This document shows, in pieces, positions 1-8,226 of a stretch of 64,000 bases of DNA. A program made the translations under genes and the position numbers. The notes beneath the pieces are model-generated. The model did not search any database. It was not told where the DNA came from and worked only from the letters and a program-made list of their open reading frames with translations. The DNA comes from Mycobacterium sp. IDR2000157661 (lineage in GTDB: Bacteria; Actinomycetota; Actinomycetes; Mycobacteriales; Mycobacteriaceae). The stretch spans positions 1,860,001 to 1,924,000 of the forward strand of contig NZ_CP081006.1 in the NCBI RefSeq assembly GCF_022317005.1, given 5' to 3'. Numbering within the stretch: position 1 is the stretch's first letter; each line of letters starts with the position of its first letter.

Positions 1-270
1 CCGCCCTACGGGGCACACAATGCCCACGTCGACAAGGTGGCCGGCGAACTGGGCTACACCGTCAACACGTCGTGGTCGGGCACGCTGGAGGATCACGTCT
101 CTATCCCGGCGAGCGACATCGTCGCGATGGCCGAGCGCTATTTCCACCCGCAGGCCATCGTGATCGGTCATCTCAACCACACACCGGTCACCGAGGTATA
201 CGGGCGGCTGGTGGACGTGATTCGCGCACGCCGGCTGCGCACTGTGACGCTGAACGACGTCTTCCAATAG
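1..270 (+). CDS. Polysaccharide deacetylase, C-terminal part
   Basis: The reading frame is already open at the first base, so only the last 89 residues are visible. The opening PPYGAHN matches the R-P-P-Y-G loop of NodB-fold polysaccharide deacetylases, which contributes to the active-site groove. The tail (VIGHLNHTP, then RLVDVIRARRLRTVTLNDVF) is the usual final strand and helix, where a conserved His sits in a GH-x-NH context. Enzymes of this family remove N- or O-acetyl groups from cell-surface glycans outside the membrane. The metal-binding Asp/His motifs and any signal peptide lie upstream of the window, so substrate and location cannot be judged. The gene ends in TAG and is followed by about 170 bp without an obvious gene. 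Confidence 0.8.
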   Translation, partial: PPYGAHNAHVDKVAGELGYTVNTSWSGTLEDHVSIPASDIVAMAERYFHPQAIVIGHLNHTPVTEVYGRLVDVIRARRLRTVTLNDVFQ

Positions 271-439
271 GCAGCGCACTGAGTCACATCAGTCACTTCT
301 ATAACAATTAAAACTTTGGAAACAATTGCGGCGAGTCGCCGTGAGTTTGCCGACACCTGGGTATCTAATGACTGCATAAGGACGCTGCGGTAAGGTTAGC
401 CCTCGGTCAGCTATCGGTATCGACGCAGGAGTAAGTGCC

Positions 440-580
440 GTGTACCTCAACCCGCTATCACGGTCACGGGTGAGTCGAATCGCCTGGTCAATATTGCGAC
501 ATCCCCTGAAGAGCCGCGAATTTCCCGCCAGGGCGGAGCGGCTGATCACCCCCGACGAGCTCCGGCTGTACGGCATTTAG
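440..580 (+). CDS. Small basic protein, 46 residues, unknown
   Basis: A GTG-started frame of 46 codons stands alone between the deacetylase and the oxidoreductase. An AGGAG ribosome-binding site at 427-431 lies 8 bases before the GTG, an ideal distance. The product starts VYLNPLSRSRV and ends LITPDELRLYGI; it is rich in Arg and Ser, has no membrane segment, and resembles no family I recognise. The flanks are relatively A/T-rich (for example 296-330), as expected of a promoter region. The Shine-Dalgarno match and a clean stop are the only support, so it could be a chance frame. Confidence 0.45.
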   Translation: MYLNPLSRSRVSRIAWSILRHPLKSREFPARAERLITPDELRLYGI

Positions 581-671
581 CGAACTCGCCGTCGCCTTCA
601 GCGGCCCGCGAACCCTAAGCGAAGCCGCATTTGCCAAATCGTTACCTTCTCGTGACCATCGAATATCTTTG

Positions 672-1520
672 CTAACCCAACAACCCCGACGCTGTGATCT
701 CGTTCGCGAGCGGTTCCAGCACAACCGGGTCGTGTGGCTGCGGCAGGTAGATGATCGCCAGGTCAAGCCCTTCTTCGCCGAGGGCCGCCGCTTCCCCGAC
801 GGCCTTGCTGTAGTTGCGGTCGTGGTCCAGTCGCACATGTGCGGAGAGCGTGATCTCCGTGGGATCCCGACCGATGTCGGCACAGTGGGCGGCGAGGACC
901 TCGCGCTTGCGCGCGAATTCCGCAGGCGGTCCGCCGACGAAATTCCAGTGCTGCGCGTAGCGGGCGGTGATGCGCAGCGTCCGTTTCTCGCCGCTGCCGC
1001 CGATGCAGATAGGCGGGTGGGGTCGTTGCGGGCCCTTCGGCTCGTTGCGAGCGTCTTCTAGTTGGTAGTACCGCCCGTCGAACGATGTCGTTTCCTGGCT
1101 CAGCAGGCGCGTGAGAACTTCGCATGCCTCCTCGAAGCGGTCGAACCGCTCCTTGAGGCTGCCCAGCTCGATGCCGTAGGCGCCGGACTCCTCTTCGTTC
1201 CAACCTGCGCCGATGCCCAGTTCGAGCCGACCGTTGGAGATGATGTCCAGTGCCGCAACCATATTGGCGAGTACCGCCGGGTGCCGGTAGTGGATACCGG
1301 TGACGAGTACACCCACCCGTAGCCGCCTGGTGGCCTGCGCGAGCGCGCTCAGGGTGGTCCAGCCCTCGAGGCACGGTCCGGCCGGATCGGAGAAGATCGG
1401 ATAGAAGTGGTCGAACGTCCATCCCGACTCGTAGACGTCGATGTCGTCGGCGGCCTGCCACACGGACAGCATGTCGGCCCACGTTGTGTTCTGCGGTGAC
1501 GTCTTGAAGGCGAATCTCAC
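672..1520 (-). CDS. LLM-class F420-dependent oxidoreductase
   Basis: A 282-residue protein starting at GTG (MRFAFKTSPQNTTWADML). It has the luciferase-like TIM-barrel signature: a flavin/F420 pocket near TFDHFYPI, the strand RLRVGVLVTGIHYRHPAVLANM, and the GRLELGIGAGWNEEESGAYGI segment typical of the Rv1855c-like subfamily (TIGR03560). ICIGGSGEKRTLRITARYA follows as the later barrel strand. Members use reduced cofactor F420, or sometimes FMN, for hydride transfer to varied substrates in the cytosol. The substrate cannot be read from sequence. It is transcribed away from the small upstream frame and sits 37 bp downstream of the antiporter on the same strand. Length is normal for the family. 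Confidence 0.9.
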   Translation of the reverse strand: MRFAFKTSPQNTTWADMLSVWQAADDIDVYESGWTFDHFYPIFSDPAGPCLEGWTTLSALAQATRRLRVGVLVTGIHYRHPAVLANMVAALDIISNGRLELGIGAGWNEEESGAYGIELGSLKERFDRFEEACEVLTRLLSQETTSFDGRYYQLEDARNEPKGPQRPHPPICIGGSGEKRTLRITARYAQHWNFVGGPPAEFARKREVLAAHCADIGRDPTEITLSAHVRLDHDRNYSKAVGEAAALGEEGLDLAIIYLPQPHDPVVLEPLANEITASGLLG

Positions 1521-1557
1521 TCCGTCGACCCTAGCGTCGAACGGTCCCCGCAGTCCG

Positions 1558-3054
1558 TCACTCGGCTTCGCCGTACTCGTCGAACCAGTGCGCCAGCTTT
1601 CCGCGCCTACTCACCGCACGCAGTCGACGCTCGGCCATGGCGCGGGTCTTGGCGGTGGTGACGATGAGCAACTCGTCGCCGACCGCGATGTGAGTGTCGG
1701 GCTGCGGAACGAACGTACGGCCGTCGCGGATGATCAGCGTGATGACGCTGGGGTCGGGCAGCCGCAGTTCGAGCACGGTGACGTTGTGCAGGCGCGAGAA
1801 CGGCTGCACCGTCATCGTCAACAACTCGGCGTCGAGGACGTCGAGCGGGGCGGACTCCACCTGGATCTCACGCGCGGATTCCTTCGATATCAGGCCCAAC
1901 CATCGGGCCACGATGCGCAGGCTCGGCCCCTGGATGAGCGTGAAGACCACGACCAGGATGAAGACGATGTTCAACAACCGCCCGCTGTCCGGGACTCCCG
2001 CCACGATCGGGAAGGTCGCGAGCACGATCGGCACGGCGCCGCGTAGACCGGCCCACGACAGGAAGATCTGCTCGCGCCACGGAACGCGGAAACCGGCCAG
2101 CGAGATCATGACGGACAACGGCCTGGCGACCAGCAGCAGCACCAGCCCGACCGTGACACCGGACACCAACTCGACGGTGAGGTCGCTGGGCGTGACGAGC
2201 AGACCGAGAAGGACGAACAGCCCGATCTGCGCCAGCCAACCGAGTCCCTCGGCGAACGACCGCGTCGCCGAGCGGTGCGGCAGGCCGGTATTGGCCAGCA
2301 CCACCGCGGCCAGATATGCGGCGAGGAACCCGCTGGCGTGAGCGCTACCCGCTGCCGCGAAGGCAACCATGCCCAGCCCGAAGGTCGCGAGCGGATACAG
2401 CCCCGATGCCGGAAGGGCGATGCGTCGCAACGCGATAGACCCGAGAAACCCGCATCCGAGCCCGATCGCCGCGCCGACGGCCAGCTCGTAGACGACCGTG
2501 GCCAGCGTGTCCACCGGGGCCAGTTCCAGCGGCACCACGCTGAACAGCAGCACGAGGATGACGGCCGGGGCGTCGTTGAAGCCGGATTCGGCTTCGAGCA
2601 GTCCGGCGACCCGCCGCGGCAGCGGGACGACCCGCAACACGGAGAACACCGCGGCCGCGTCGGTCGAGGAGACGACCGCTCCGAGGAGCACTGCGAGCTG
2701 CCAGTCCATCCCCAGCAGCAGGTGTGCGCCCGCGGCGGTCACCACCATGCTGACGCCCACCCCGACCGTCGCCAGCGCGGCGGCCGGCGCCAGCACGTTT
2801 CGGATGTCGGAGAACCGCGTCGTCAGGCCACCTTCGACGAGGATGACGGCGAGGGCCACGGTGCCGAGATGTTCAGCGAGCTGGAAGTCGTCGAAGGCCA
2901 GACCCAGCCCGTCCTCGCCGACGATGACACCGACGCCCAGGAACAGCAGCAGGCTGGGCAGGCCGACCCGGCTGGCCGCCCGGGTGGCGATGATGCTGGC
3001 CAACAGCACCAGCCCTCCGGCCAGCAGCACCAGATACAGCTGCTGCAAGCTCAT
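1558..3054 (-). CDS. CPA1-type cation (K+/Na+)/proton antiporter with TrkA-C domain
   Basis: An integral membrane antiporter with about twelve hydrophobic segments in the first 390 residues, including the GLPSLLLFLGVGVIVGEDGLG hairpin and the STDAAAVFS motif of Na+/H+ exchangers, whose acidic residue carries cation and proton. The last 90 residues form a soluble TrkA-C domain (VTVLELRLPDPS to GDELLIVTT), as in the CvrA/NhaP2 K+/H+ antiporters, where it senses nucleotide or ions. I chose the ATG at 3054 (MSLQQLYLVLL), which puts the first helix at the N-terminus and has GGGA upstream. A start at 3105 would add 17 polar residues. It diverges from a TrkA-like gene 126 bp away, and the two probably act on the same cation. 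M. tuberculosis has a similar kefB/TrkA pair. Confidence 0.9.
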   Translation of the reverse strand: MSLQQLYLVLLAGGLVLLASIIATRAASRVGLPSLLLFLGVGVIVGEDGLGLAFDDFQLAEHLGTVALAVILVEGGLTTRFSDIRNVLAPAAALATVGVGVSMVVTAAGAHLLLGMDWQLAVLLGAVVSSTDAAAVFSVLRVVPLPRRVAGLLEAESGFNDAPAVILVLLFSVVPLELAPVDTLATVVYELAVGAAIGLGCGFLGSIALRRIALPASGLYPLATFGLGMVAFAAAGSAHASGFLAAYLAAVVLANTGLPHRSATRSFAEGLGWLAQIGLFVLLGLLVTPSDLTVELVSGVTVGLVLLLVARPLSVMISLAGFRVPWREQIFLSWAGLRGAVPIVLATFPIVAGVPDSGRLLNIVFILVVVFTLIQGPSLRIVARWLGLISKESAREIQVESAPLDVLDAELLTMTVQPFSRLHNVTVLELRLPDPSVITLIIRDGRTFVPQPDTHIAVGDELLIVTTAKTRAMAERRLRAVSRRGKLAHWFDEYGEAE

Positions 3055-3180
3055 TTGGTCCCCGTTGCTCGGGCGCGCCCGGTCGTCTCGACGTGCAGTA
3101 AACACCTATCACGGCCACCGGGTAGGCCGTCCCGGTCGGTAGGTGGGCAGGGCGCCGTCCGCATGGGTCAGTATTGAGGC

Positions 3181-3921
3181 GTGTTCGGGCGCAGGAAGAG
3201 GTCTTCCGAGCCACCGGCTGCGGTCGAGGATCGGCCGATGATGCGCGTCGGCATCGCCGGCGCGGGCGCGGTCGGTCGCTCGGTTGCCCACGAGTTGCTC
3301 GACTACGGGCACAAGGTCCTGCTCATCGAGCACGATGTGCGGCACTACGAACCGCACACGGTGCCCGGCGCCGACTGGCTGCTCGGCGACGCGTGCGAGC
3401 TCTCCGCGCTCGAGGAGTCCGGACTGCACATCTGTGACGTGGTCATCGCCGCGACCGGTGACGACAAGGTCAACCTCGCGGCGTCGCTGTTGGCCAAGAC
3501 CGAGTTCGGCGTGGGGCGGGTGGTGGCTCGCGTCAACGACATGCGCAACGAGTGGTTGTTCACCGAGTCGTGGGGTGTCGACGTCGCGGTGTCTGCGCCC
3601 AGTGCCCTGGTGGCCGCGATCGAGGGCGCCATCGACATCGGCCACGTCGTTCGATTGATGCAGCTGCGTCACGGGCAGGTCAGCCTGGCCAAACTCACGT
3701 TGCCCGAAGGGGATTCGCTCGTCGGTCAACGTATACGTGACCTTCCGCTGGCGGACAACACGATGCTGGCCGTCGTCATCCGCTCCAGTGGGATCGTGTT
3801 GCCGCAACCGGACGACGTTCTCGAGGCGGGCGACGAGATGCTGTTCCTGGCCGGCGGCACGACACAGAACGAGGTGTCGGCCCTGGTGGACGGCGCGCTG
3901 AAGCCGCTGCCCCGGCGATGA
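3181..3921 (+). CDS. TrkA-family potassium regulatory protein (RCK: TrkA-N + TrkA-C)
   Basis: A cytosolic regulator of about 225-246 residues. A Rossmann TrkA-N domain opens with MRVGIAGAGAVGRSVAHELL, showing the G-x-G-x-x-G dinucleotide motif, the acidic residue in LLIEHD, and DVVIAATGDD. A TrkA-C domain follows (LPEGDSLVGQRIRDL to GDEMLFLAGG). Such proteins bind NAD(H) or ATP and gate K+ channels or antiporters at the membrane. The GTG at 3181 gives a polar 19-residue N-terminal extension. An ATG at 3238 has a better ribosome-binding site (GAGG, 8-base spacing) and would begin exactly at the Rossmann strand, so the true start may be 3238. Its divergent neighbour is a CPA1 antiporter, the likely partner. 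Confidence 0.88.
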   Translation: MFGRRKRSSEPPAAVEDRPMMRVGIAGAGAVGRSVAHELLDYGHKVLLIEHDVRHYEPHTVPGADWLLGDACELSALEESGLHICDVVIAATGDDKVNLAASLLAKTEFGVGRVVARVNDMRNEWLFTESWGVDVAVSAPSALVAAIEGAIDIGHVVRLMQLRHGQVSLAKLTLPEGDSLVGQRIRDLPLADNTMLAVVIRSSGIVLPQPDDVLEAGDEMLFLAGGTTQNEVSALVDGALKPLPRR

Positions 3922-3951
3922 GTTCGGCCGGTCGTCGGAGTCGGTATCGAC

Positions 3952-4545
3952 ATGACCACCGACATGACCATCGACATGACCAAGGCCTGCCGCCGCACCG
4001 CTGATGTGGTGGCCGGCGTCTCCGACGAACAACTGGGCGCGCCGACACCGTGCGAGGGCCTTCCCGTCGACGAGCTCGTCGCACACCTCGGGGGACTGGC
4101 GTCCGCGTTCGCCGCCGCCGGGCGCAAGGAGTTCGGCCCGCTCACCGACACACCGCCGGAATTCGGGGCCAAGCCCGAGGCCGGCTGGCGCACCGAGTAC
4201 CCGCGGCGGCTGATGGACCTGGCCGACGCCTTCGCCGACCCGCCGGCCTGGACGGGCATGTCCCGCGCCGGTGGGGTCGATTTCCCGGGTGAGGTTGCGG
4301 GCGTGGTCGCGCTGACCGAGGTGGTGGTCCACGGATGGGACCTGGCGCGCGCGACCGGGCAGCCCTACGAAGTCAACGCCGACACCGCGGCCGCGGTACT
4401 GCCGCACGTCGAACAGATCGCCGCCGAGGACCCGGTGGACGGCTTGTTTGCTGCGGCGCGGCCCGTCGCCGACGACGCACCGGTGCTGGACCGGTTGGTC
4501 GCGTTGACCGGACGGGACCCGGCCTGGGGTGCGCGCATCGCCTGA
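3952..4545 (+). CDS. TIGR03086-family metal-binding protein (mycothiol-dependent DinB fold)
   Basis: A 197-residue protein with the four-helix DinB/mycothiol-maleylpyruvate-isomerase N-terminal fold. Recognisable parts are the opening helix (CRRTADVVAGVSDEQLGAPTPC), the C-E-G-L-P-V-D-E-L-V-A-H-L-G segment with a metal-ligand-like His, and the later VVVHGWDLARATGQP segment, whose HGWDL His is the third ligand. Proteins of this type are cytosolic, may carry a divalent metal and are thought to use mycothiol; few have a proven substrate. Three ATGs (3952, 3964, 3976) occur in frame at the start, and the choice among them is uncertain. It lies 30 bp after the TrkA gene and may be co-transcribed with it. 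Confidence 0.82.
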   Translation: MTTDMTIDMTKACRRTADVVAGVSDEQLGAPTPCEGLPVDELVAHLGGLASAFAAAGRKEFGPLTDTPPEFGAKPEAGWRTEYPRRLMDLADAFADPPAWTGMSRAGGVDFPGEVAGVVALTEVVVHGWDLARATGQPYEVNADTAAAVLPHVEQIAAEDPVDGLFAAARPVADDAPVLDRLVALTGRDPAWGARIA

Positions 4546-4718
4546 GCCGGGCGTCGCCGCGTCGTCGTTTCGCATCTACCGCCGACCAGCACATCGGCGG
4601 CCAACTACCGCCGTGGCTCCGGCGCGGTCGACCCGGCCGACGGCCTCGCACTCGATCGCCTCCCGCTTCGCGGTAACCGCCCCAACGGCATAACGCCGGC
4701 GCGGGGCAGACTGGAGCC

Positions 4719-5723
4719 ATGGACCCTGTGCTCGCCTTGCGGCAGATCGCTTACTACAAGGACCGGGCTCGAGAAGACCCGCGCCGCGTGATGGCCTACC
4801 GCAACGCCGCCGACATCGTCGAGGCGCTTTCCGAGGCCGACCGGGAGCGCCACGGTGCGGCCAACAGTTGGCAGTCGCTGCCCGGCATCGGACCGAAAAC
4901 GGCAAAGGTCATCGCCCAGGCTTGGGCAGGCCAGGAACCCGATGTACTGGCCGAACTCCGCTCGACCGCGCAGGATTTCGGTGGCGGTGACATCCGAGCA
5001 GCGCTGCGCGGTGACCTGCATGTGCACTCGAACTGGTCGGACGGGTCCGCGCCGATCGACGAGATGATGATCGCTGCAAGGGATCTGGGACATGAGTACT
5101 GCGCGCTGACCGATCATTCGCCCCGGCTGAGGGTGGCCAACGGATTGTCGTCGGAACGACTGCGCAGACAACTCGACACCATCGACGAACTCCGCGAAAC
5201 GGTGGCGCCGCTGCGGATACTCACCGGAATCGAGGTCGACATCCTCGAGGACGGCTCGTTGGATCAGGAGGAGGAGCTGCTCGAGCGCCTCGACATCGTG
5301 GTCGCCAGTGTGCATTCCAAACTGGCAATGGATGCGCCGTCGATGACGCGACGCATGCTCAAGGCCGTCGCCAACCCGCACACCGATGTGCTCGGCCACT
5401 GCACCGGACGCTTGGTCACCGGCGGGCGCGGTATCCGTCCGGAGTCGAAATTCGATGCGGAGAAGGTGTTCACGGCGTGCCGGGACAACGGCACCGCGGT
5501 CGAGATCAATTCGCGGCCCGAACGGCGTGATCCGCCGACCCGGTTGCTCAACCTCGCGCTGCAGATCGGCTGCGTCTTCTCCATCGACACCGATTCGCAC
5601 GCGCCCGGGCAGCTGGAGTTCCTCGGTTACGGGGCGCAGCGGGCGCTCGACGCCGAGGTGCCCGCCGAACGGATCGCCAACACCTGGCCCGCCGACAAGC
5701 TGTTGGCGTGGACCACGTCCTGA
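4719..5723 (+). CDS. PHP-domain phosphoesterase with N-terminal HhH region
   Basis: A 334-residue protein. Residues 1-95 resemble the helix-hairpin-helix part of family X DNA polymerases (LPGIGPKTAKVIAQAW). From about residue 97 it is a complete PHP domain with the metal-ligand series HVHSNWSDG, ALTDHS, GIEVDIL, ASVHSK, LGHCTGR, EINSRPERRDPP and IDTDSHAP. This is the C-terminal architecture of bacterial PolX without the polymerase core. PHP domains hydrolyse phosphoesters with three metal ions in the cytosol; a DNA 3'-end processing role or a small-molecule phosphatase role are both possible. A GGAG lies just before the ATG. The H37Rv counterpart is Rv3856c by position and length. Confidence 0.87.
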   Translation: MDPVLALRQIAYYKDRAREDPRRVMAYRNAADIVEALSEADRERHGAANSWQSLPGIGPKTAKVIAQAWAGQEPDVLAELRSTAQDFGGGDIRAALRGDLHVHSNWSDGSAPIDEMMIAARDLGHEYCALTDHSPRLRVANGLSSERLRRQLDTIDELRETVAPLRILTGIEVDILEDGSLDQEEELLERLDIVVASVHSKLAMDAPSMTRRMLKAVANPHTDVLGHCTGRLVTGGRGIRPESKFDAEKVFTACRDNGTAVEINSRPERRDPPTRLLNLALQIGCVFSIDTDSHAPGQLEFLGYGAQRALDAEVPAERIANTWPADKLLAWTTS

Positions 5724-5808
5724 CCTCGTCACACCCCGCGGTTAACGGCCTCAAAGGGGGTACACCACTTCGACAGTCCGTATAGAACTCGGCGTATTGG
5801 AGTCGACA

Positions 5809-6282
5809 GTGGCGAAGAGATCGATCGGTGACAGGGCCGCGGCGCTCGGACAGCGGGCGGCAGAACTGGCTACGGCCGCAGGCGGAGGCCTGGTGGCACG
5901 CGTCCGCGGGGTAGCCGGGGAAGCGGCCGGAAAGGTCGGCCTGGGGGACTCATCGAAGGACCCGGAGTCGGCACAGCGCGGCGCGCCTGCGAAGAAGGCC
6001 GCGGCGAAGAAGGCTCCCGCCAAGAAGGCGCCGGCCAAGAAGGCCCCCGCCAAGAAGGCCCCCGCCAAGAAGGCCGCCGCGAAGAAGGCCCCCGCCAAGA
6101 AGGCGCCGGCCAAGAAGGCCGCCGCGAAGAAGAGTTCCCCGCAGGGGTCGGCCAAGACGGAAGCCGCCGATCCGCCGCCTGCGCCCGCCAAGAAGGCCGC
6201 CCCCGCGAAGAAGGCCGCCCCGGCCAAGAAGGCGACGCCGGCCAAGAAGGCCCCGCCGAAAGGGTCCGGCTCAGTCGGGTAG
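5809..6282 (+). CDS. Lysine/alanine-rich PAKKA-repeat basic protein
   Basis: A 157-residue, strongly basic protein. Residues 1-55 form an amphipathic Ala/Arg segment (MAKRSIGDRAAALGQRAAEL) with no membrane helix. The rest is low-complexity PAKKA/AAKKA repeats similar to the tails of mycobacterial HupB and of eukaryotic H1 histones, which bind DNA or RNA non-specifically. I chose GTG 5809 because GGAG at 5799-5802 lies six bases upstream; the TTG at 5797 overlaps that site. The 3' end overlaps the dinB stop by 12 bp in convergent orientation. A second PAKKA protein (hns) lies 5 kb away. DNA compaction or RNA binding is inferred from composition only. Confidence 0.72.
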   Translation: MAKRSIGDRAAALGQRAAELATAAGGGLVARVRGVAGEAAGKVGLGDSSKDPESAQRGAPAKKAAAKKAPAKKAPAKKAPAKKAPAKKAAAKKAPAKKAPAKKAAAKKSSPQGSAKTEAADPPPAPAKKAAPAKKAAPAKKATPAKKAPPKGSGSVG

Positions 6283-7479
6283 TTGCGGCATCTCCAACCC
6301 GGGATCGCGGCCCACCAGCACGCCGCGCGTCAGTGCGGTGTTGCCGAAGCGCCGCCGCACTCCGTCGACCGCCTCATCGATCGCCGTGGTGTCGGCGTTT
6401 TCGCAGAACGGTAGCTCCATCTGCTGCGCGCCGTCGCGGTCGATATTCGAGACCGCGAATCCGACGAGCGTCAGGCCGCGTTCGGCGATCAGCGGTGCGG
6501 CGGCGGCGACCAGATCCCGTGCGGTCTGCAGGATCGCATCGGTCGACGCGGTGGCCCGCGGCATGGTGTGCGAGCGAGTTGCCCGGCCGAAGTCGTCGAA
6601 CCGCAACCGGAGCACGACGGTGCGACCGGTGCGGCCTGCGGTGCGCATCCGCCGCGTGATCCGGTCGATCAGGTTCACCACGACGGCGTCGATCTCGGCC
6701 GTCGACATCGAGTTACCCGCCCGCCCCAGCGCCCGCTGCGCACCGACCGATCGGCGCCGCACTCCGGTGACCACCCGTCGGCGATCGATGTTGCGCGACA
6801 GCGCGAAGAGTCGGCCACCCATCGCCCCGCCGACCAGGGAGGACAGCGTCGTCTCGCTCAACTCGGCGACGTCGGCCACCGTCTCGATGCCGTAGGAGTG
6901 CAGCTTATCGGCCGTCTTGGCGCCGACGCCCCACAGCCGTCGCACCGGCAGGGGATGAAGGAACGCGAGCTCGCGGTCGGGCGGCACCAGCAGCAGCCCG
7001 TCCGGCTTGGCCTCCTGACTGGCGACCTTGGCCAGGAACTTCGTCCGCGCAATGCCGACCGTGATCGGCAGGCCCACGCGGTCGCGAACCCGGGCCCGGA
7101 GCGTGGCGGCGATCTGGACCGGTGTGCCCGACACCCGCCGGAGGCCCGACACGTCGAGAAACGCCTCGTCCACCGAGAGTGGCTCGACGATCGGGGTGGT
7201 GTCGCGGAAAACATCGAACACTGCCTCGCTGGCCCGCGAGTAGGCGGACATGCGCGGCGGCACGACCACGGCGTGCGGGCAGAGCGAGCGGGCCTGCCGT
7301 CCGCCCATCGCGGTGCGCACCCCGTACGCCTTGGCCTCGTAGCTCGCGGCCAGCACCACCCCGCCGCCGACGATCACCGGGCGGCCGCGCAACGACGGCT
7401 CGTCGCGCTGCTCGACCGATGCATAGAACGCGTCGAGATCCGCGTGCAGGATGCTGGCCTCCGTCCCGGACACGAACAT
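6271..7479 (-). CDS. dinB: Y-family DNA polymerase IV (DinB)
   Basis: A 402-residue translesion polymerase. The palm motifs are intact: ILHADLDAFYASVEQ near the N-terminus supplies the first catalytic Asp, and LSVDEAFLDV supplies the Asp-Glu pair. RPVIVGGGVVLAASYEAKAYGV is the fingers segment, LWGVGAKTADKLHSYGI the thumb HhH, and the little finger covers about residues 240-365. A beta-clamp-binding motif is visible near the C-terminus (QQMELPF). It copies damaged or mismatched DNA with low fidelity in the cytosol. The ATG at 7479 is the first that gives a canonical N-terminus; the frame stays open far upstream but changes character. It is closer to the third DinB of fast growers (DinB3-like) than to DinP or DinX of M. 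tuberculosis, judged by motif similarity only. Confidence 0.9.
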   Translation of the reverse strand: MFVSGTEASILHADLDAFYASVEQRDEPSLRGRPVIVGGGVVLAASYEAKAYGVRTAMGGRQARSLCPHAVVVPPRMSAYSRASEAVFDVFRDTTPIVEPLSVDEAFLDVSGLRRVSGTPVQIAATLRARVRDRVGLPITVGIARTKFLAKVASQEAKPDGLLLVPPDRELAFLHPLPVRRLWGVGAKTADKLHSYGIETVADVAELSETTLSSLVGGAMGGRLFALSRNIDRRRVVTGVRRRSVGAQRALGRAGNSMSTAEIDAVVVNLIDRITRRMRTAGRTGRTVVLRLRFDDFGRATRSHTMPRATASTDAILQTARDLVAAAAPLIAERGLTLVGFAVSNIDRDGAQQMELPFCENADTTAIDEAVDGVRRRFGNTALTRGVLVGRDPGLEMPQLPD

Positions 7480-7499
7480 ATGTTCGCATCCGGGTACGA

Positions 7500-8147
7500 C
7501 TACTGGAGAGTCGTCCCGTAAATGCTGGTCACCCAGATGTGCGCGAGAGTGTCGACCAGTTGAGCGGGGGCGACGGCAGGTTGTTCGGCGGCATACGCCG
7601 CGAGCATCATGCGCTCGTTCATCAAGTTCAACGACGTCGCCAGGTCCTTCGCCGGGATGGTCTGCGGTGCTGCACCGCGGGAGCGCTCGGTCTCGATGGA
7701 GACGGTGGTGTGGTCGATCCACTTCTGCATGAAGCGCGACCACAGCGCCCTGACGTCGGTGTTCGTCGGACGCGCGTCCGCGCCGGCCAGTGTGACCGCT
7801 CGGTGTGAGCCGAATGTGCTGAACAGGGCATTGATCGCCTTCCAGACACCGGCCGGATCGACGGCGGCATCCATGCCGCCCATCGCGGCGTCGGCGTTGG
7901 CGTCCGCCTCGTTGATCACCTGCTCGACGAGCGCCAGTAGGACGGCGTCCTTGGACGCGAAATAGAAGTAGAAGGTCGGCCTCGATATACCGGCGCCCTT
8001 GGCCAGGTCGTCCACCGAGATCTCGGCCAGCGGCCGTCGCTCGAGCAGCCGCTCGAGGGTGCCGAGAATGGCCTGCTCCCGGTCGTCGCCCGAGGGCCGG
8101 GTGGAGCGACGGCCGCGCGCTCCGCGGGCCTGGCTGACAGTGGTCAC
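7500..8147 (-). CDS. ethR: TetR-family repressor EthR
   Basis: A 215-residue regulator that resembles M. tuberculosis EthR along its whole length: a G-R-R-x-x-R-P-S-G-D-D-R-E leader, the HTH core ISVDDLAKGAGISRPTFYFYFASKDAVL, the FSTFGSHRAVT segment, LWSRFMQKWI, LNLMNERMM and the closing LVHIW-like VDTLAHIWVTSIYG. The N-terminal helix-turn-helix binds DNA; the C-terminal domain holds a hydrophobic ligand tunnel. It represses the divergent monooxygenase gene ethA. I chose GTG 8147, which gives the family length (215 against 216) and has AGGAG just upstream; a longer open frame to 8276 would run through the operator. Only 79 bp separate it from ethA. Confidence 0.95.
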   Translation of the reverse strand: MTTVSQARGARGRRSTRPSGDDREQAILGTLERLLERRPLAEISVDDLAKGAGISRPTFYFYFASKDAVLLALVEQVINEADANADAAMGGMDAAVDPAGVWKAINALFSTFGSHRAVTLAGADARPTNTDVRALWSRFMQKWIDHTTVSIETERSRGAAPQTIPAKDLATSLNLMNERMMLAAYAAEQPAVAPAQLVDTLAHIWVTSIYGTTLQ

Positions 8148-8165
8148 GGCTCCTGACTTTACACG

Positions 8166-8212
8166 GTGTCGAGTTTCTCGACACACTGTTGACGATGTCG
8201 ACACACCGTTGA
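8166..8212. promoter_or_regulatory. Probable EthR operator between ethR and ethA
   Basis: The intergenic strip contains a perfect inverted repeat, GTGTCGAG-TTT-CTCGACAC (8166-8184). It also has two copies of a 14-mer, CGACACACtGTTGA (8179-8192) and CGACACACcGTTGA (8199-8212), that start exactly 20 bp apart, two helical turns. In M. tuberculosis, EthR binds cooperatively to a long operator of repeated GTCGA/GTTGA-type half sites in the same place. The resemblance and position make this the operator; the binding itself is inferred. Confidence 0.8.
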
Positions 8213-8226
8213 TACGCTCCGGTACC

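Noticed and set aside
5988..6258. Array-like repeats that might suggest CRISPR
   Set aside because: They are 15-bp coding repeats for P-A-K-K-A without spacers. The same applies to the Erp repeats near 36.3 kb. No cas genes are present.
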